This document shows, one piece after another, positions 1 to 8,823 of a stretch of 64,000 bases of DNA (positions within the stretch are counted from its first letter, which is position 1; each line of letters starts with the position of its first letter). Made by a program: the position numbers and the translations under genes. The notes beneath the pieces were generated by a model. That model was not told the DNA's origin, ran no database searches, and saw nothing but the letters and a program-made list of their open reading frames with translations. The stretch is taken from assembly GCA_034086985.1 (NCBI GenBank), contig JAXDZG010000009.1, positions 1 through 64,000 on the forward strand. The letters are read 5' to 3'. The stretch is from Phascolarctobacterium_A sp034086985. Lineage in GTDB: Bacteria > Bacillota > Negativicutes > Acidaminococcales > Acidaminococcaceae.

Positions 1-217
1 AGTGCCGTATCGCGTCGACTTGTATATAATACCACGCAGCCCAAGTTATGTCAACACCTTTTTCGTAACTTTTTTAACAAACTTTGTGTAAACACTAGGC
101 TCCGTTGCAATCTAAAGCACTTTGTATACAGGCTTTACAGGTCCAAAATTTTTCTAAAAAAACTTGTAAAAATCTACTTTTTTCTTGCTAAACTCCCCTT
201 TTCTCCTTCTAAAATGC

Positions 218-263
218 AAAAAAATATAGCAGGCCCGCGTCCACAAAAGCAACGTACCTGCTA
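218..263 (-). terminator. Terminator of the ANTAR two-component operon
   Basis: A 7-bp inverted repeat (TAGCAGG / CCTGCTA, 227-233 and 257-263) is followed on the minus strand by seven T (218-224). It sits just past the response-regulator stop. The loop is long (23 nt), so strength is uncertain. The remaining 1-217 is AT-rich and I see no gene in it. Confidence 0.55.
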
Positions 264-277
264 ATAAAGCATCTATA

Positions 278-865
278 TTAACTTCTCTTGGCAGCGGCAG
301 CAATAATGCTCTCAGCCAAAGCCTTCAAGGAAATTCTCTTAGCCATACTAAACTGCTGCATCTTTCGATAGGCCTCCTGCTCCGTCATTCCATGCGCAGC
401 CATCAATATTCCCTTGGCCCTATCTAATAATTTGCGTGTTTCCAGGCTATCCTTCAGCTGTGCCAGCTCTTGGTTCAGCTTTTGCACCTCCAAAAAGCGC
501 TTCTGGGCAATTTCCATAGCCGGGAAGAGCTGCTCCTCGCGAATGGGCTTTACTAAATAAGCAATAACTCCCGCTTCAGAAGCCTTTTCCACAATGTCCT
601 GCTGGCTATAGGCAGTCAGCAAAAGCACTGGCGCAATATTCTCTGCTGCAATCAGCTTCGCCGCCGTCAGTCCATCCATTACCGGCATTTTTACATCCAT
701 AATAATAAACTCAGGCTTCAGCTCCCTGGCCAGCTTCACCGCTTCCTCGCCATTGGCAGCCTCACCTACAACCTCATGGCCCGCATCGGTCAACATTTCC
801 CGCAAATCCAAACGCAAAATAGCCTCATCATCTGCCAGGAGAATTTTTAATTTCTTCAACATCAT
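278..865 (-). CDS. ANTAR-domain response regulator (RNA-binding antiterminator)
   Basis: 195-residue response regulator. Receiver domain at about 5-115, with acidic pair D12-D13, phospho-acceptor D57 in IIMDVKMP, T84 and K106. A helical linker at about 120-145 leads to a C-terminal ANTAR domain (about 140-190, LLDRAKGILMAAHGMTEQEA). Proteins of this layout, such as EutV and PdtaR, bind paired-hexaloop RNA hairpins and prevent termination when phosphorylated. The start ATG overlaps the kinase stop by ATGA, so the two genes are translationally coupled and the kinase is its likely partner. No ANTAR target RNA was recognised by eye, so the regulated genes are unknown. Confidence 0.93.
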   Translation of the reverse strand: MMLKKLKILLADDEAILRLDLREMLTDAGHEVVGEAANGEEAVKLARELKPEFIIMDVKMPVMDGLTAAKLIAAENIAPVLLLTAYSQQDIVEKASEAGVIAYLVKPIREEQLFPAMEIAQKRFLEVQKLNQELAQLKDSLETRKLLDRAKGILMAAHGMTEQEAYRKMQQFSMAKRISLKALAESIIAAAAKRS

Positions 866-2241
866 TTTTCACCTGCCTTTGGAATTCTTACTACAGCAAG
901 TGTACCGCCTTCCGGCCTATTAGTCAAGGTAAAAGAGCCCTGTAAATCGGATTCTGCCATAGTTTTAATGATTTTTAAGCCCAGGCTCCTGTGCCCGGTA
1001 ATAGTAAATCCCTGAGGGAGACCTATACCATCATCAGCAATAGAAAGCAGATAGCCATCCGCCTCCTGAGCAAAGCGCACCTGCAATTTGCCTGCACTCC
1101 TTTTTTCAAAAGCATGCTCAATCGTATTTTGCAAAAGCTCATTTAAAATCAGAGCAATACTGGTGGCCTTATCAGAAGGCAGCTGCACCTCGTCCGCCTT
1201 AAAGGTCGCCTCCAGCTTGAAATCCGGCGAGAGCATACTGCTCATAATCGCTTGGTAAATGCCCTTGGCCACCTTACCTACATCGATTAAGCCTGAATCC
1301 TGCTGGGACAGGTACTCATGAACGATAGCAATACTGTTAACGCGGCTAATGCAATCCCGCAGCACTAAACGTGTTTCACCGCACTGGGCTCGCCGCTCCT
1401 GCAAGCGCAAGAGACTCGCAATGGTCTGTAGATTATTCTTCACCCGATGATGAATTTCTTTAATGACCACGGATTTGATGAGCAGCTCCTCGTCCTTCTT
1501 GCGCAGCTCGGTAATATCCTGCAAAATAACGATGGCACAGCCACCCTTTGGACGGGGCACCACCGGCAGCACGCGCATGGAAAGCAATAAGTCATGCATA
1601 GTAAACTCCTTGCTCTCCGCTGTACCGGTGTCCATAACCATGCCCACCAGAGGCCAATTAATGGCTACATCATTAGTGCGGCAACCAATAAGCTGGGGTA
1701 TTTCCATAACATCAAACATGTGCTTGGCCCTATTATTGGCAGCTATAATCAGCTTGTTGGGATCCACCACCATAATACCATCAGAAGGCTCCATGCGCTT
1801 ATAGTGCTCATTATTCACTAATCCTTGGTGCATATTACAAATAAGCTCCATGCTTTGAGCCATAATGATGTCATCGGGGCTTGAGCTTTCAAAGCTAATG
1901 GCAGCGTAGCACTTGCCACGGGCATCCCGCAGCGGAAAAACCTCCATGGTATTAAAAACACCCAGCTCCCACTCTCTTTTACCTCGCACAGGCATATTTT
2001 TTAAGAGTGCACGGGCCACCAAGGGCTCCTCCACTACACGCACGCGCCTTCCCGTCATATCAGGACGCACGCTACCTCTTTGCGTGCGCGGTTGCTCTTG
2101 TTTATAGACATATAAAAATTTTTTATCGTCGCTAAACAGATAAATGGTAACCATGCCATGGGCCATATCCGCGGCCAAGCCCAAAACTGCCTGCATGGTT
2201 TGTAAACTATTTTTTTGTTCTGCTGTTAAATTGCTCAGCAT
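862..2241 (-). CDS. PdtaS-like sensor histidine kinase (HisKA_2)
   Basis: Cytosolic sensor kinase of about 459 residues. The N-terminal half has a GAF-like H_kinase_N region followed by a PAS-like region. The phosphorylation helix reads EIHHRVKNNLQTI, typical of HisKA_2 kinases that pair with ANTAR regulators. The ATPase domain shows the N box (LNELLQNTIEHAF), a DDGIGLP G box and a SLGLKI segment. No membrane segments are visible. I place the start at the ATG at 2241, preceded by AAGAGGGG; an upstream in-frame TTG at 2262 lacks a ribosome site. The gene directly follows the DnaA-box cluster at 2268-2394. Confidence 0.9.
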   Translation of the reverse strand: MLSNLTAEQKNSLQTMQAVLGLAADMAHGMVTIYLFSDDKKFLYVYKQEQPRTQRGSVRPDMTGRRVRVVEEPLVARALLKNMPVRGKREWELGVFNTMEVFPLRDARGKCYAAISFESSSPDDIIMAQSMELICNMHQGLVNNEHYKRMEPSDGIMVVDPNKLIIAANNRAKHMFDVMEIPQLIGCRTNDVAINWPLVGMVMDTGTAESKEFTMHDLLLSMRVLPVVPRPKGGCAIVILQDITELRKKDEELLIKSVVIKEIHHRVKNNLQTIASLLRLQERRAQCGETRLVLRDCISRVNSIAIVHEYLSQQDSGLIDVGKVAKGIYQAIMSSMLSPDFKLEATFKADEVQLPSDKATSIALILNELLQNTIEHAFEKRSAGKLQVRFAQEADGYLLSIADDGIGLPQGFTITGHRSLGLKIIKTMAESDLQGSFTLTNRPEGGTLAVVRIPKAGEK

Positions 2242-2267
2242 GTTTCCCCTCTTCTTTCCCAATCTGT

Positions 2268-2394
2268 CCTTTCCACAGATATTGGGAATAATCCACTATT
2301 TTATCCACCATATCCACAGCCTTATCCACCGTGAAAATGGCTTTTTTAGGCTCTTTTCTCTATTTTATCCACATTATCCACAGGCTTTTCCACT
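2268..2394 (+). promoter_or_regulatory. Cluster of DnaA boxes, two triads 64 bp apart
   Basis: On the plus strand there are TTATCCACC (2301), ATATCCACA (2310), TTATCCACC (2322), TTATCCACA (2365), TTATCCACA (2374) and TTTTCCACT (2386), plus weaker TAATCCACT (2289) and CTTTCCACA (2269). Two match the strong DnaA box TTATCCACA exactly. The triads share 9-bp and 12-bp spacing. They lie upstream of the kinase gene and downstream of tsaD. No dnaA or dnaN is nearby, so this is more likely a DnaA-controlled promoter or DnaA-titration site than oriC. Confidence 0.75.
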
Positions 2395-2408
2395 GTTTGG
2401 CCTTTTGT

Positions 2409-3428
2409 TCACCCAAGCTTTAAGGATGGAACAGCGTTTAAATCCAGTGGACTTTCTAGGCCAGCCTGATACATAAAATGCCCGCGACAGGCAATCATAA
2501 CTGCATTATCCGTGCAAAGTATGGGCGTCGGGTGTACTAGCTCGGCGCCAATGCCCTCCATAGCGGCAGCCAGCGTGTTTTGCAGTGTTTTATTGGCGGA
2601 TACACCTCCTGCCAAAACTATTTTTTTATAGCCCGTAGCCTGCATGGCCAGCACAGCCTGCTTCACTAAAGCGTCCACCACTGCCTTTTGGAAGGAGGCA
2701 GCTACATCAGCATAATTAACCTCACGACCGGCCTGCTCCTGATTATGCAAATAGTTGATAACAGCGGATTTTAAGCCGCTGAAACTAAATTCATAGGGCT
2801 TATCCAGCTTGGCCAAGGGAAAATGCATGGCTTCAGCATTGCCATTTAAGGCCAGGCGCTCGATTTCCGGGCCACCAGGATAGGGCAGTCCCATGACGCG
2901 AGCGATCTTATCAAAAGCCTCTCCGGCAGCGTCATCGCGAGTTTGCCCCATTAGCTCAAAGCTATTATAGCCTGTTACCTTTAAAAGAGCTGTATGACCA
3001 CCGCTTACCACCAAGGCCATAAAGGGCGGCTTCAGCTCCTCATCGGCTAGGAAATTGGCAAAAACATGACCCTCAAGATGATTAACACCAATCAGGGGCT
3101 TGCCCGTAGCCCAAGCCAAGGATTTAGCCGCGCTGAGCCCTACCAAAAGAGCGCCTACTAAGCCCGGTCCATAGGTTACAGCCACTGCATCAATCTGCTC
3201 TAGGGAAACCTGTGCCTCCTTCAGGGCAGCATCGATAACGGGCATAATATTTTCGATATGCTTTCGGGAAGCGATTTCAGGCACCACGCCACCGAATTTA
3301 CGGTGAATGACGATTTGGGAGGAAATGATATTGCTCAAAACCTCCCGTCCATTCTTGACTACAGCGGCAGCTGTTTCATCGCAGCTGCTTTCGATGCCTA
3401 ATATGTAAATATCCTTCGTCTGATCCAT
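2409..3428 (-). CDS. tsaD: tRNA N6-adenosine threonylcarbamoyltransferase TsaD
   Basis: 339 residues, normal length for the Kae1/TsaD family. It transfers threonylcarbamoyl to A37 of ANN-decoding tRNAs, with TsaB and TsaE. Visible signatures are GIESSCDET at the N terminus, the metal-binding HLEGHVFA motif, VSGGHTALL and GEAFDKIARVMGLPYPGGP. It is the last gene of tsaE-tsaB-rimI-tsaD, 13 bp after rimI, so the tRNA-modification genes are very likely cotranscribed. Confidence 0.97.
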   Translation of the reverse strand: MDQTKDIYILGIESSCDETAAAVVKNGREVLSNIISSQIVIHRKFGGVVPEIASRKHIENIMPVIDAALKEAQVSLEQIDAVAVTYGPGLVGALLVGLSAAKSLAWATGKPLIGVNHLEGHVFANFLADEELKPPFMALVVSGGHTALLKVTGYNSFELMGQTRDDAAGEAFDKIARVMGLPYPGGPEIERLALNGNAEAMHFPLAKLDKPYEFSFSGLKSAVINYLHNQEQAGREVNYADVAASFQKAVVDALVKQAVLAMQATGYKKIVLAGGVSANKTLQNTLAAAMEGIGAELVHPTPILCTDNAVMIACRGHFMYQAGLESPLDLNAVPSLKLG

Positions 3429-3441
3429 TTTTCTTCCTCAT

Positions 3442-3915
3442 TTATAGGGAGGCTCTATTTTTGTAGAGCCACATGATGATTGCGTTCTCATGATTATCTT
3501 CATAGTAATTGGGGCGCACGCCCTCGCTGGCAAAGCCACAGGTCAAATAAGCCCTTTGGGCTGCCACGTTACTCTCGCGCACCTCTAAGGTCACCGCCTC
3601 GGCCCCCAGCTCCCACGCTTTGCTTACCATGGCCGCGGTCAGCCGCGTGCCCAGTCCCTGGCCCCGCAGGGCCTCCGCAATGGCCACCCGTGTGACCTGG
3701 GCCTCGCCTGCTACCAGCCAAAAGCCTGCATAGCCAATAATTTTACCCTCAGACTCCATTACTAGATAAGTAGTGAGCTCATTTTGCAGCTCATTACGCA
3801 GCATGTTTTCATTCCATGCGTCATAAAAGGCCGTAGCCTCCATAGCCACTAGGGCCGGAATATCCGCCTCATTCATGGCACGATAGCTTACTAGCGTTGT
3901 TGCTTCTTCTCCCAC
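3442..3915 (-). CDS. rimI: Ribosomal protein S18-alanine N-acetyltransferase RimI
   Basis: GNAT acetyltransferase of 157 residues, expected to acetylate the N-terminal alanine of S18. The acetyl-CoA loop is the V-T-R-V-A-I then R-G-Q-G-L-G-T-R-L segment at about 73-92, and the C-terminal fold has LEVRESNVAAQRAY. The start used is a GTG at 3915, which overlaps tsaB by 25 nt; an ATG 13 codons in is the alternative. Position between tsaB and tsaD is the usual Firmicute arrangement. Confidence 0.92.
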   Translation of the reverse strand: MGEEATTLVSYRAMNEADIPALVAMEATAFYDAWNENMLRNELQNELTTYLVMESEGKIIGYAGFWLVAGEAQVTRVAIAEALRGQGLGTRLTAAMVSKAWELGAEAVTLEVRESNVAAQRAYLTCGFASEGVRPNYYEDNHENAIIMWLYKNRASL

Positions 3916-4592
3916 AGTTCCTCTGCCTCTGATCTTCTAATATAGTAGGGCTCTAAGCCAAAAATTTGCTTATCTGCCTCCGGGTCAAACTCATCTAAAG
4001 CGGCCCAGGCCACACTGCTAGCCCGCGGCATGGATACTGCCGCGGGTGCCTCTCTGAGCCAAGCGGGCAGCCCCTCCGGACATTTTTTCACCAGCCGTTG
4101 GCACTCACCCATGAGCAGGGCAGGACTGCCCTGCAAAGCGATACGCTCCAGCGCCTGCTGGGTGTTCACCACAGCCACCGGCGCCAGCTCTATGAGCTTG
4201 CCATCTCGCCACTCATAGAGAGCCTGATAAAAATTGCCCTTCTGAGCATCCAAGACTGGAGAGAGCACTACGCCCTCCAGCTGGATATTGTAAGCCAAGG
4301 CCTTCAGGGTATCCACCCCGTGAAGGCAGCACTGCCAGGCGTAGGCCATGGCCTCAGCAGTGGCAAGGCCAATGCGTAGGCCTGTGAAGGAGCCTGGGCC
4401 CATGCTCACAGCCACCAGCTGGATTTCCTCCTTGCGCACCCCTGTGCGCGCTAAAAGCTGCTCCAGCTGGGGCAGCAAGCCCTCGGAATGGGTCATCCCC
4501 ATATTAATCGTATATTCGGCCAAAAGCTCCTGCCCCCGGCACAGAGCCACTGTGCACACCTTGGTAGCAGTATCAATGGCTAAAGTCAGCAT
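3891..4592 (-). CDS. tsaB: t6A biosynthesis protein TsaB
   Basis: About 233 residues, the catalytically inactive ASKHA partner of TsaD. It begins MLTLAIDTATKV and carries the family segment VSMGPGSFTGLRIGLATA. The frame is open well upstream (to 4733), but the ATG at 4592 is preceded by AAGGAGG and matches the family N terminus. It overlaps the tsaE 3' end by 20 nt and rimI by 25 nt, which indicates a tightly coupled operon. Confidence 0.95.
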   Translation of the reverse strand: MLTLAIDTATKVCTVALCRGQELLAEYTINMGMTHSEGLLPQLEQLLARTGVRKEEIQLVAVSMGPGSFTGLRIGLATAEAMAYAWQCCLHGVDTLKALAYNIQLEGVVLSPVLDAQKGNFYQALYEWRDGKLIELAPVAVVNTQQALERIALQGSPALLMGECQRLVKKCPEGLPAWLREAPAAVSMPRASSVAWAALDEFDPEADKQIFGLEPYYIRRSEAEELWEKKQQR

Positions 4593-5046
4593 CTTCTTCA
4601 ACCTCCTTGAGCAAGCGCTCATAGCGCTCGCCCTGCGCCGTAAGCGCCGCCCTACGGCCGGCGCCCTCATGGCGCAGCACCACCTGTAAATATTCCTCCG
4701 GCAGCTGCTCTTTAAAAAGCTCTGCCCATTCAATCAAGGTCACGCCCTCGCCGCCGACATATTCCTCAAAGCCGATATCCTCCAGCTCCTCAGGCCGATT
4801 AAGGCGATACAAATCAAAATGGCGCACCTCCAGCTCACGCCCTTGGTACACATTCATAATCGCAAAGGTAGGGCTTGTCACCTCATCCGGGTCTACACCC
4901 AAGCTAGTGGCAATGCCGCGGCTGAGCATGGTCTTTCCAGCCCCTAAATCGCCGCTTAAGCACAGCACATCCCCATCCTCTAAATGCTTCCCTAAAAGGC
5001 GACCCAAGGCCTCCGTAGCAGCACTATCTGCCAAATATTTTTCCAT
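4573..5046 (-). CDS. tsaE: t6A biosynthesis ATPase TsaE
   Basis: About 157 residues. P-loop ATPase that resets the TsaB-TsaD complex. Walker A reads LSGDLGAGKTML; the later segments VTSPTFAIMNVYQG, FDLYRL and LIEWAE are typical of the family. The ATG at 5046 has AGGTGA eight bases upstream and gives the usual N terminus; GTG/ATG codons 6-9 bases earlier are also in frame. It is the first gene of the t6A cluster. Confidence 0.95.
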   Translation of the reverse strand: MEKYLADSAATEALGRLLGKHLEDGDVLCLSGDLGAGKTMLSRGIATSLGVDPDEVTSPTFAIMNVYQGRELEVRHFDLYRLNRPEELEDIGFEEYVGGEGVTLIEWAELFKEQLPEEYLQVVLRHEGAGRRAALTAQGERYERLLKEVEEDADFSH

Positions 5047-5116
5047 AAACATCACCTAAAGAAAGCGTAAGGCCTGCACACAGCTTTACAAAACGAGACA
5101 AGCCCTACTGCTCACA

Positions 5117-5641
5117 TTATAAAAAATCCTTATTTCTAATCATGGGCTCTTCCACATCCATATGACCGCTAATGGTGGTCACCTTTTTGCCTTCGATGAG
5201 AATTTGCACCCTTTTGATTTCGGGAAACTCCGTTAAGGTATTGGTAATGGCATAGCAAAGCATCATTTCCCCATAGGAGCCCTGACCCTTTTTGGCCAGC
5301 TCCTTGGAAAAATCAGCATAAGCAGTGCCCTTCTCGTCCACCCTTAAGCTCAGCACCTTGGTGCCAATGGGAACCACATCCTCCATGCTGGCGTCCTGGG
5401 GCTTGGTGCTTACTAGAGCAATCAGAGCATTTTCCACAATTGGCTTACCATTATCATTAATCGTAAATTTTTCCGGCAATAGCTTTTCCCTGCCATCGGC
5501 AGCAGCCCTGTACACAATAAAGCTTTGCTGCTTCACCTCCTGCTTGGGAGGATTAACAGGAACAGGCTCCTTTTTGCCAAAATCACAACCATTCACCATT
5601 ACTGCACAGATAAGCAGCATGAGTAAAAATATTTTTTTCAT
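5117..5641 (-). CDS. GerMN-domain lipoprotein
   Basis: 174 residues. A lipoprotein signal peptide (hydrophobic LLMLLICAVMV, lipobox V-N-G-C, Cys at about 19) is followed by a GerMN-type domain (about 40-165; F-I-V-Y-R-A..., YADFSKEL, LCYAITNTL). GerMN domains occur in GerM of spore formers and also in envelope proteins of non-sporulating Firmicutes. It lies 17 bp downstream of an N-acetylmuramoyl-L-alanine amidase, so a role in peptidoglycan metabolism at the outer face of the inner membrane is likely. Substrate and partners are not evident. Confidence 0.85.
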   Translation of the reverse strand: MKKIFLLMLLICAVMVNGCDFGKKEPVPVNPPKQEVKQQSFIVYRAAADGREKLLPEKFTINDNGKPIVENALIALVSTKPQDASMEDVVPIGTKVLSLRVDEKGTAYADFSKELAKKGQGSYGEMMLCYAITNTLTEFPEIKRVQILIEGKKVTTISGHMDVEEPMIRNKDFL

Positions 5642-5658
5642 AACACTGCCTCCGTCGC

Positions 5659-7107
5659 TTATTTAAAATAGTTTTCTACGCCCTCTACGATAAGACGAGC
5701 GGTTTTCTTTTGGAACCATTTGCCCTTCATGAGCTTTTCCTCATTGGGATTACTAATAAAGCACATTTCTAGCAGGGTTGCAGGCATGCTGCAGCGCTTC
5801 ACCACATAGAAATTAGCTTGGCGCACGCCCAAATTATCCACACCAAAATTCTTAGCAAATTTATCCTGAATAGACTTGGCAATCTTCACATCATTATCGG
5901 TCTTGGGATAATAATAGCTGGAGAAGCCACCCACACTCTTATTTACAGAGGAGTTGATATGCAGGCTCAGGAACAGGTCAGAATTATGCTTTTCTGCCAC
6001 ATTCACACGTGCTTGCAGCTCTGCTCTATCGCTGGCGTTGGGTCCATACACATCCACATCCGTAGTGCGAGTCATATAAACCTTGGCACCGGCCTTTTCT
6101 AAAAGCTCCTTGACACGCATACTAATTTCCAAGGTAATTTGCTTTTCCTTCAGGCCGCTGGCACCGATAGCACCGGGATCACTGCCACCGTGGCCCGGAT
6201 CAAGGGTAATAATCTTGCCCTTAATGCCACCGCCTGTGCGGAATTTGGTTTTACTCTTGATAGCTAGCGGCTCCTCTTCCTTAGTTGACTTAGTATTCTT
6301 GCTAGCCTTGGTGCTGACTTTGCTGTCATTTTTGCTTGCAGAGCCTATCTTGATTACCTTCGGCCCGCTGCTAGTTGCCACAGTCTTGCTATCACTAGCA
6401 GTAGAATTTTTAGTGGAAACTTTTACAGAACCTGTTGACGAGGTAGTCCCAACTTGACTAGATTTAGGCTTTTGGGTTGACACCACAGAAGTTGGCGTAC
6501 TCGGCTTAGTAACTGCAGACTGGTTTTCCGCCGCGTTGACCTTCACCGGACGGGAACCCACTACAGGTCTATTGCCTACTGTAGGCTTATTTGTAGCGGC
6601 CACAGTGGCACCGCTGCCAGCTGCAGCTGCACTCTCAGCAGGCTTACTGGTCACGGGCGCTGCCTTGGGTCCAGGAGTACCTGTGCTCACCACCGCGGTG
6701 GTTTTGGCCGCAGTCACATCCAGCACCACTCTATGGGGACGACCTGTCTTAGGGTCCTGCTTGAGCACAAAGGCTTTATAATCGCTGGTGGAAATATGCT
6801 GCTTTAAGGGCAGATGCACCTCCGTAAAGGTATCTCCGACCACTAGCTGCAGCTCATCAGCCAAGCTGCTTTTAATCTTTTTAATTTTAGGAACCTGGGC
6901 TGCCACCTTAGCGTTTACCGTCAGCTTCAGTTTATTTGAGCTTGCCAGCTCCACTGCATAGCCAGCTGAATCAGTCATATCCACTACTAAACGCAGCACA
7001 TTGCTTTTATCCACACCCCATTTAACATCGGTAATCTGGGCCGCCTGAGCCACCGCTGCGCAAAGCAGCATACAGGCTGTCAGGGCCAACAGAAATAGTT
7101 TACGCAC
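5659..7107 (-). CDS. N-acetylmuramoyl-L-alanine amidase (AMIN + Amidase_3)
   Basis: About 482 residues. Signal peptide (FLLALTACMLLCAAVAQA), then an AMIN localisation domain (about 25-130), a long Ser/Thr/Lys/Val linker (about 135-285) and a zinc amidase domain (about 295-480). The last shows TLDPGHGGSDPGA, a conserved Glu in QITLEISMRV and SLHINSS. It cleaves the bond between MurNAc and the stem peptide. The GTG at 7107 is preceded by AGAGGTGG; a TTG at 7140 is in frame but less plausible. It is probably cotranscribed with nnr upstream and the GerMN lipoprotein downstream. Confidence 0.93.
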   Translation of the reverse strand: MRKLFLLALTACMLLCAAVAQAAQITDVKWGVDKSNVLRLVVDMTDSAGYAVELASSNKLKLTVNAKVAAQVPKIKKIKSSLADELQLVVGDTFTEVHLPLKQHISTSDYKAFVLKQDPKTGRPHRVVLDVTAAKTTAVVSTGTPGPKAAPVTSKPAESAAAAGSGATVAATNKPTVGNRPVVGSRPVKVNAAENQSAVTKPSTPTSVVSTQKPKSSQVGTTSSTGSVKVSTKNSTASDSKTVATSSGPKVIKIGSASKNDSKVSTKASKNTKSTKEEEPLAIKSKTKFRTGGGIKGKIITLDPGHGGSDPGAIGASGLKEKQITLEISMRVKELLEKAGAKVYMTRTTDVDVYGPNASDRAELQARVNVAEKHNSDLFLSLHINSSVNKSVGGFSSYYYPKTDNDVKIAKSIQDKFAKNFGVDNLGVRQANFYVVKRCSMPATLLEMCFISNPNEEKLMKGKWFQKKTARLIVEGVENYFK

Positions 7108-7151
7108 AGTGCCACCTCTTTTGCTTAATGATAAATACAAAACCTAATATT

Positions 7152-8822
7152 TTATTTTAACATTTTTAGGCTCTTAGTGCAAATTTTTGCTGCTTCCCTT
7201 TGCACAATTTCTCGTGCCGCTGCCACATGGGCTGTAATTTCACCGGCCGCTAAGCCCACATCCGCGCAAGCCAAGCTGCCTGCCAAGCCATGCAGATATA
7301 CACCGCACACCGCAGCCTCAGCAAGGGAAATACCCTGTGCGGTAAGTCCCGCAATAATGCCTGTGAGCACGTCGCCACTGCCACCAGTGGCCAAGGCGCT
7401 GGTACCTGTACTATTAACATAAACTGTGCCGTCAGGGCAGGCTACAACCGTGGGCGCACCCTTGAGCACCACCACTGCCTGCCACTCCTGCGCATATTTT
7501 TGGGCAATGGTAATTCTATTTTTATTAATATCCTCCACAGCAAGGCCGGTTAAACGAGCCATTTCTCCTGCATGGGGAGTGAGCACCTTAGGCGCAGTCA
7601 TTTTGCTTAAAACATCCGTATTATCCTTGAGAGCAGTAATTGCGTCCGCATCAATGACCACGGGCACCTCACTCTTAGCTAAAATCTCTCTTACCGTTTG
7701 CTGCGTGCTGTCGCTCAAGCCCAAGCCAGGCCCGATGGCCAGCACGTCGGCCTTATTGGCCCTAGCCAGGACGTCGCTGGCAGCTGCGCTGCCCAGCACT
7801 CCTGGCATCCGCTCCAAAAGCCCGTGCACCATAACCTCCGTCAGCTTCACGGCCAAAACCTCGCGACTGGATAGCGGTGTGAGCAGGGACACCAAGCCAG
7901 CGCCGGCCTTCACAGCCGCGTGGGCACACAGCGCCGCAGCCCCGGTGAAACCGGGGCTCCCGGCGCAGACTACCACGCGGCCTGCATCGCCCTTGTGGGC
8001 GTCCTCGGCGCGCAGGGGCAGCAGTCGCTGCACCATGGGCGCCGTAATGCGATACTTGTGGCTGGGATAATCGGCCACGAGCGCGGCCGGCATGCCTATG
8101 CCGGCCACCAGCACGCTGCCACACAGCCTTTTGCCCGGATAGAGCAAAAGGCCTGTTTTCGGCAGCGCCATGGTGACGGTTACATCCGCCTGCACGGCGT
8201 CCTGACAGGCGGAGCCGTCGTCAGCATTGATGCCGGTGGGTACGTCCACGGCCACAACCTGCTTGCCCAGTTGATTAAGCAATTGGCAGGCTCTTTGAGC
8301 TGCAGGTCGCAGCTCACCGCTAAAGCCAGTGCCGAGGATGGCGTCCACTACCACGCTGGCCCGTTCCAGGGCCAGCTCTAGAGTGAGCCATTCAGCCTCG
8401 CTGGCGATCACATTCAGGCGGCCACCGGCGGCCTTAAACATGGACAGCTCGCTGGCTGCGTCACCCGCAATTTTATCCTCAGTAGTACCAATTAAAAATA
8501 CCTTTACCTCTACACCATAGCTCATGAGCCAGCGAGCAGCACCAAAGCCATCGCCGCCGTTATTACCGCCGCCGCAAAGGATAACCACCTTTCCTAAGGA
8601 CGCTGCTTTTGCTGTAGCTCTCCCTGCGGCACCTTCGTTGCCACAGCCAAAAGTGCTAGCCAAAGCAGTCCCAGCTGCCTCAGCCTGCTCGCTTAACATC
8701 TTTACAACAGCGTCAGCCACATGCTTGGCTGCCGCATCCATCAGCACCAGTCCCGGCACCCCATATTTCGTCATCGCCAACTTATCTATTTCCTTCATTT
8801 CCTGTGCAGTTACAAGCTTCAT
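7152..8822 (-). CDS. nnr: Bifunctional NAD(P)H-hydrate epimerase/dehydratase Nnr
   Basis: 556 residues, the usual fused form. The N-terminal YjeF_N domain (about 1-230; CGGGNNGGDGFGAARWL) epimerises NAD(P)HX. The C-terminal ribokinase-like domain (about 245-545; GPGLG, DADAI, TPHAGEM, GSGDVLTGIIAGL) is the ADP/ATP-dependent dehydratase. Together they repair hydrated NADH and NADPH. It follows acpS by 1 nt, a common pairing in Firmicutes. An Ala/Cys-rich insertion at about 48-80 in the epimerase half is longer than usual. Confidence 0.95.
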   Translation of the reverse strand: MKLVTAQEMKEIDKLAMTKYGVPGLVLMDAAAKHVADAVVKMLSEQAEAAGTALASTFGCGNEGAAGRATAKAASLGKVVILCGGGNNGGDGFGAARWLMSYGVEVKVFLIGTTEDKIAGDAASELSMFKAAGGRLNVIASEAEWLTLELALERASVVVDAILGTGFSGELRPAAQRACQLLNQLGKQVVAVDVPTGINADDGSACQDAVQADVTVTMALPKTGLLLYPGKRLCGSVLVAGIGMPAALVADYPSHKYRITAPMVQRLLPLRAEDAHKGDAGRVVVCAGSPGFTGAAALCAHAAVKAGAGLVSLLTPLSSREVLAVKLTEVMVHGLLERMPGVLGSAAASDVLARANKADVLAIGPGLGLSDSTQQTVREILAKSEVPVVIDADAITALKDNTDVLSKMTAPKVLTPHAGEMARLTGLAVEDINKNRITIAQKYAQEWQAVVVLKGAPTVVACPDGTVYVNSTGTSALATGGSGDVLTGIIAGLTAQGISLAEAAVCGVYLHGLAGSLACADVGLAAGEITAHVAAAREIVQREAAKICTKSLKMLK

Positions 8823-8823
8823 T

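Noticed and set aside
2268..2394. Chromosomal origin oriC
   Set aside because: Box density fits, but there is no dnaA, dnaN or other origin-linked gene, and no clear AT-rich unwinding element with DnaA-trios; kept only as a DnaA-box cluster.
4593..4733. N-terminal extension of TsaB
   Set aside because: Open frame overlaps tsaE, has basic low-complexity residues and lies before the AAGGAGG site of the true start.
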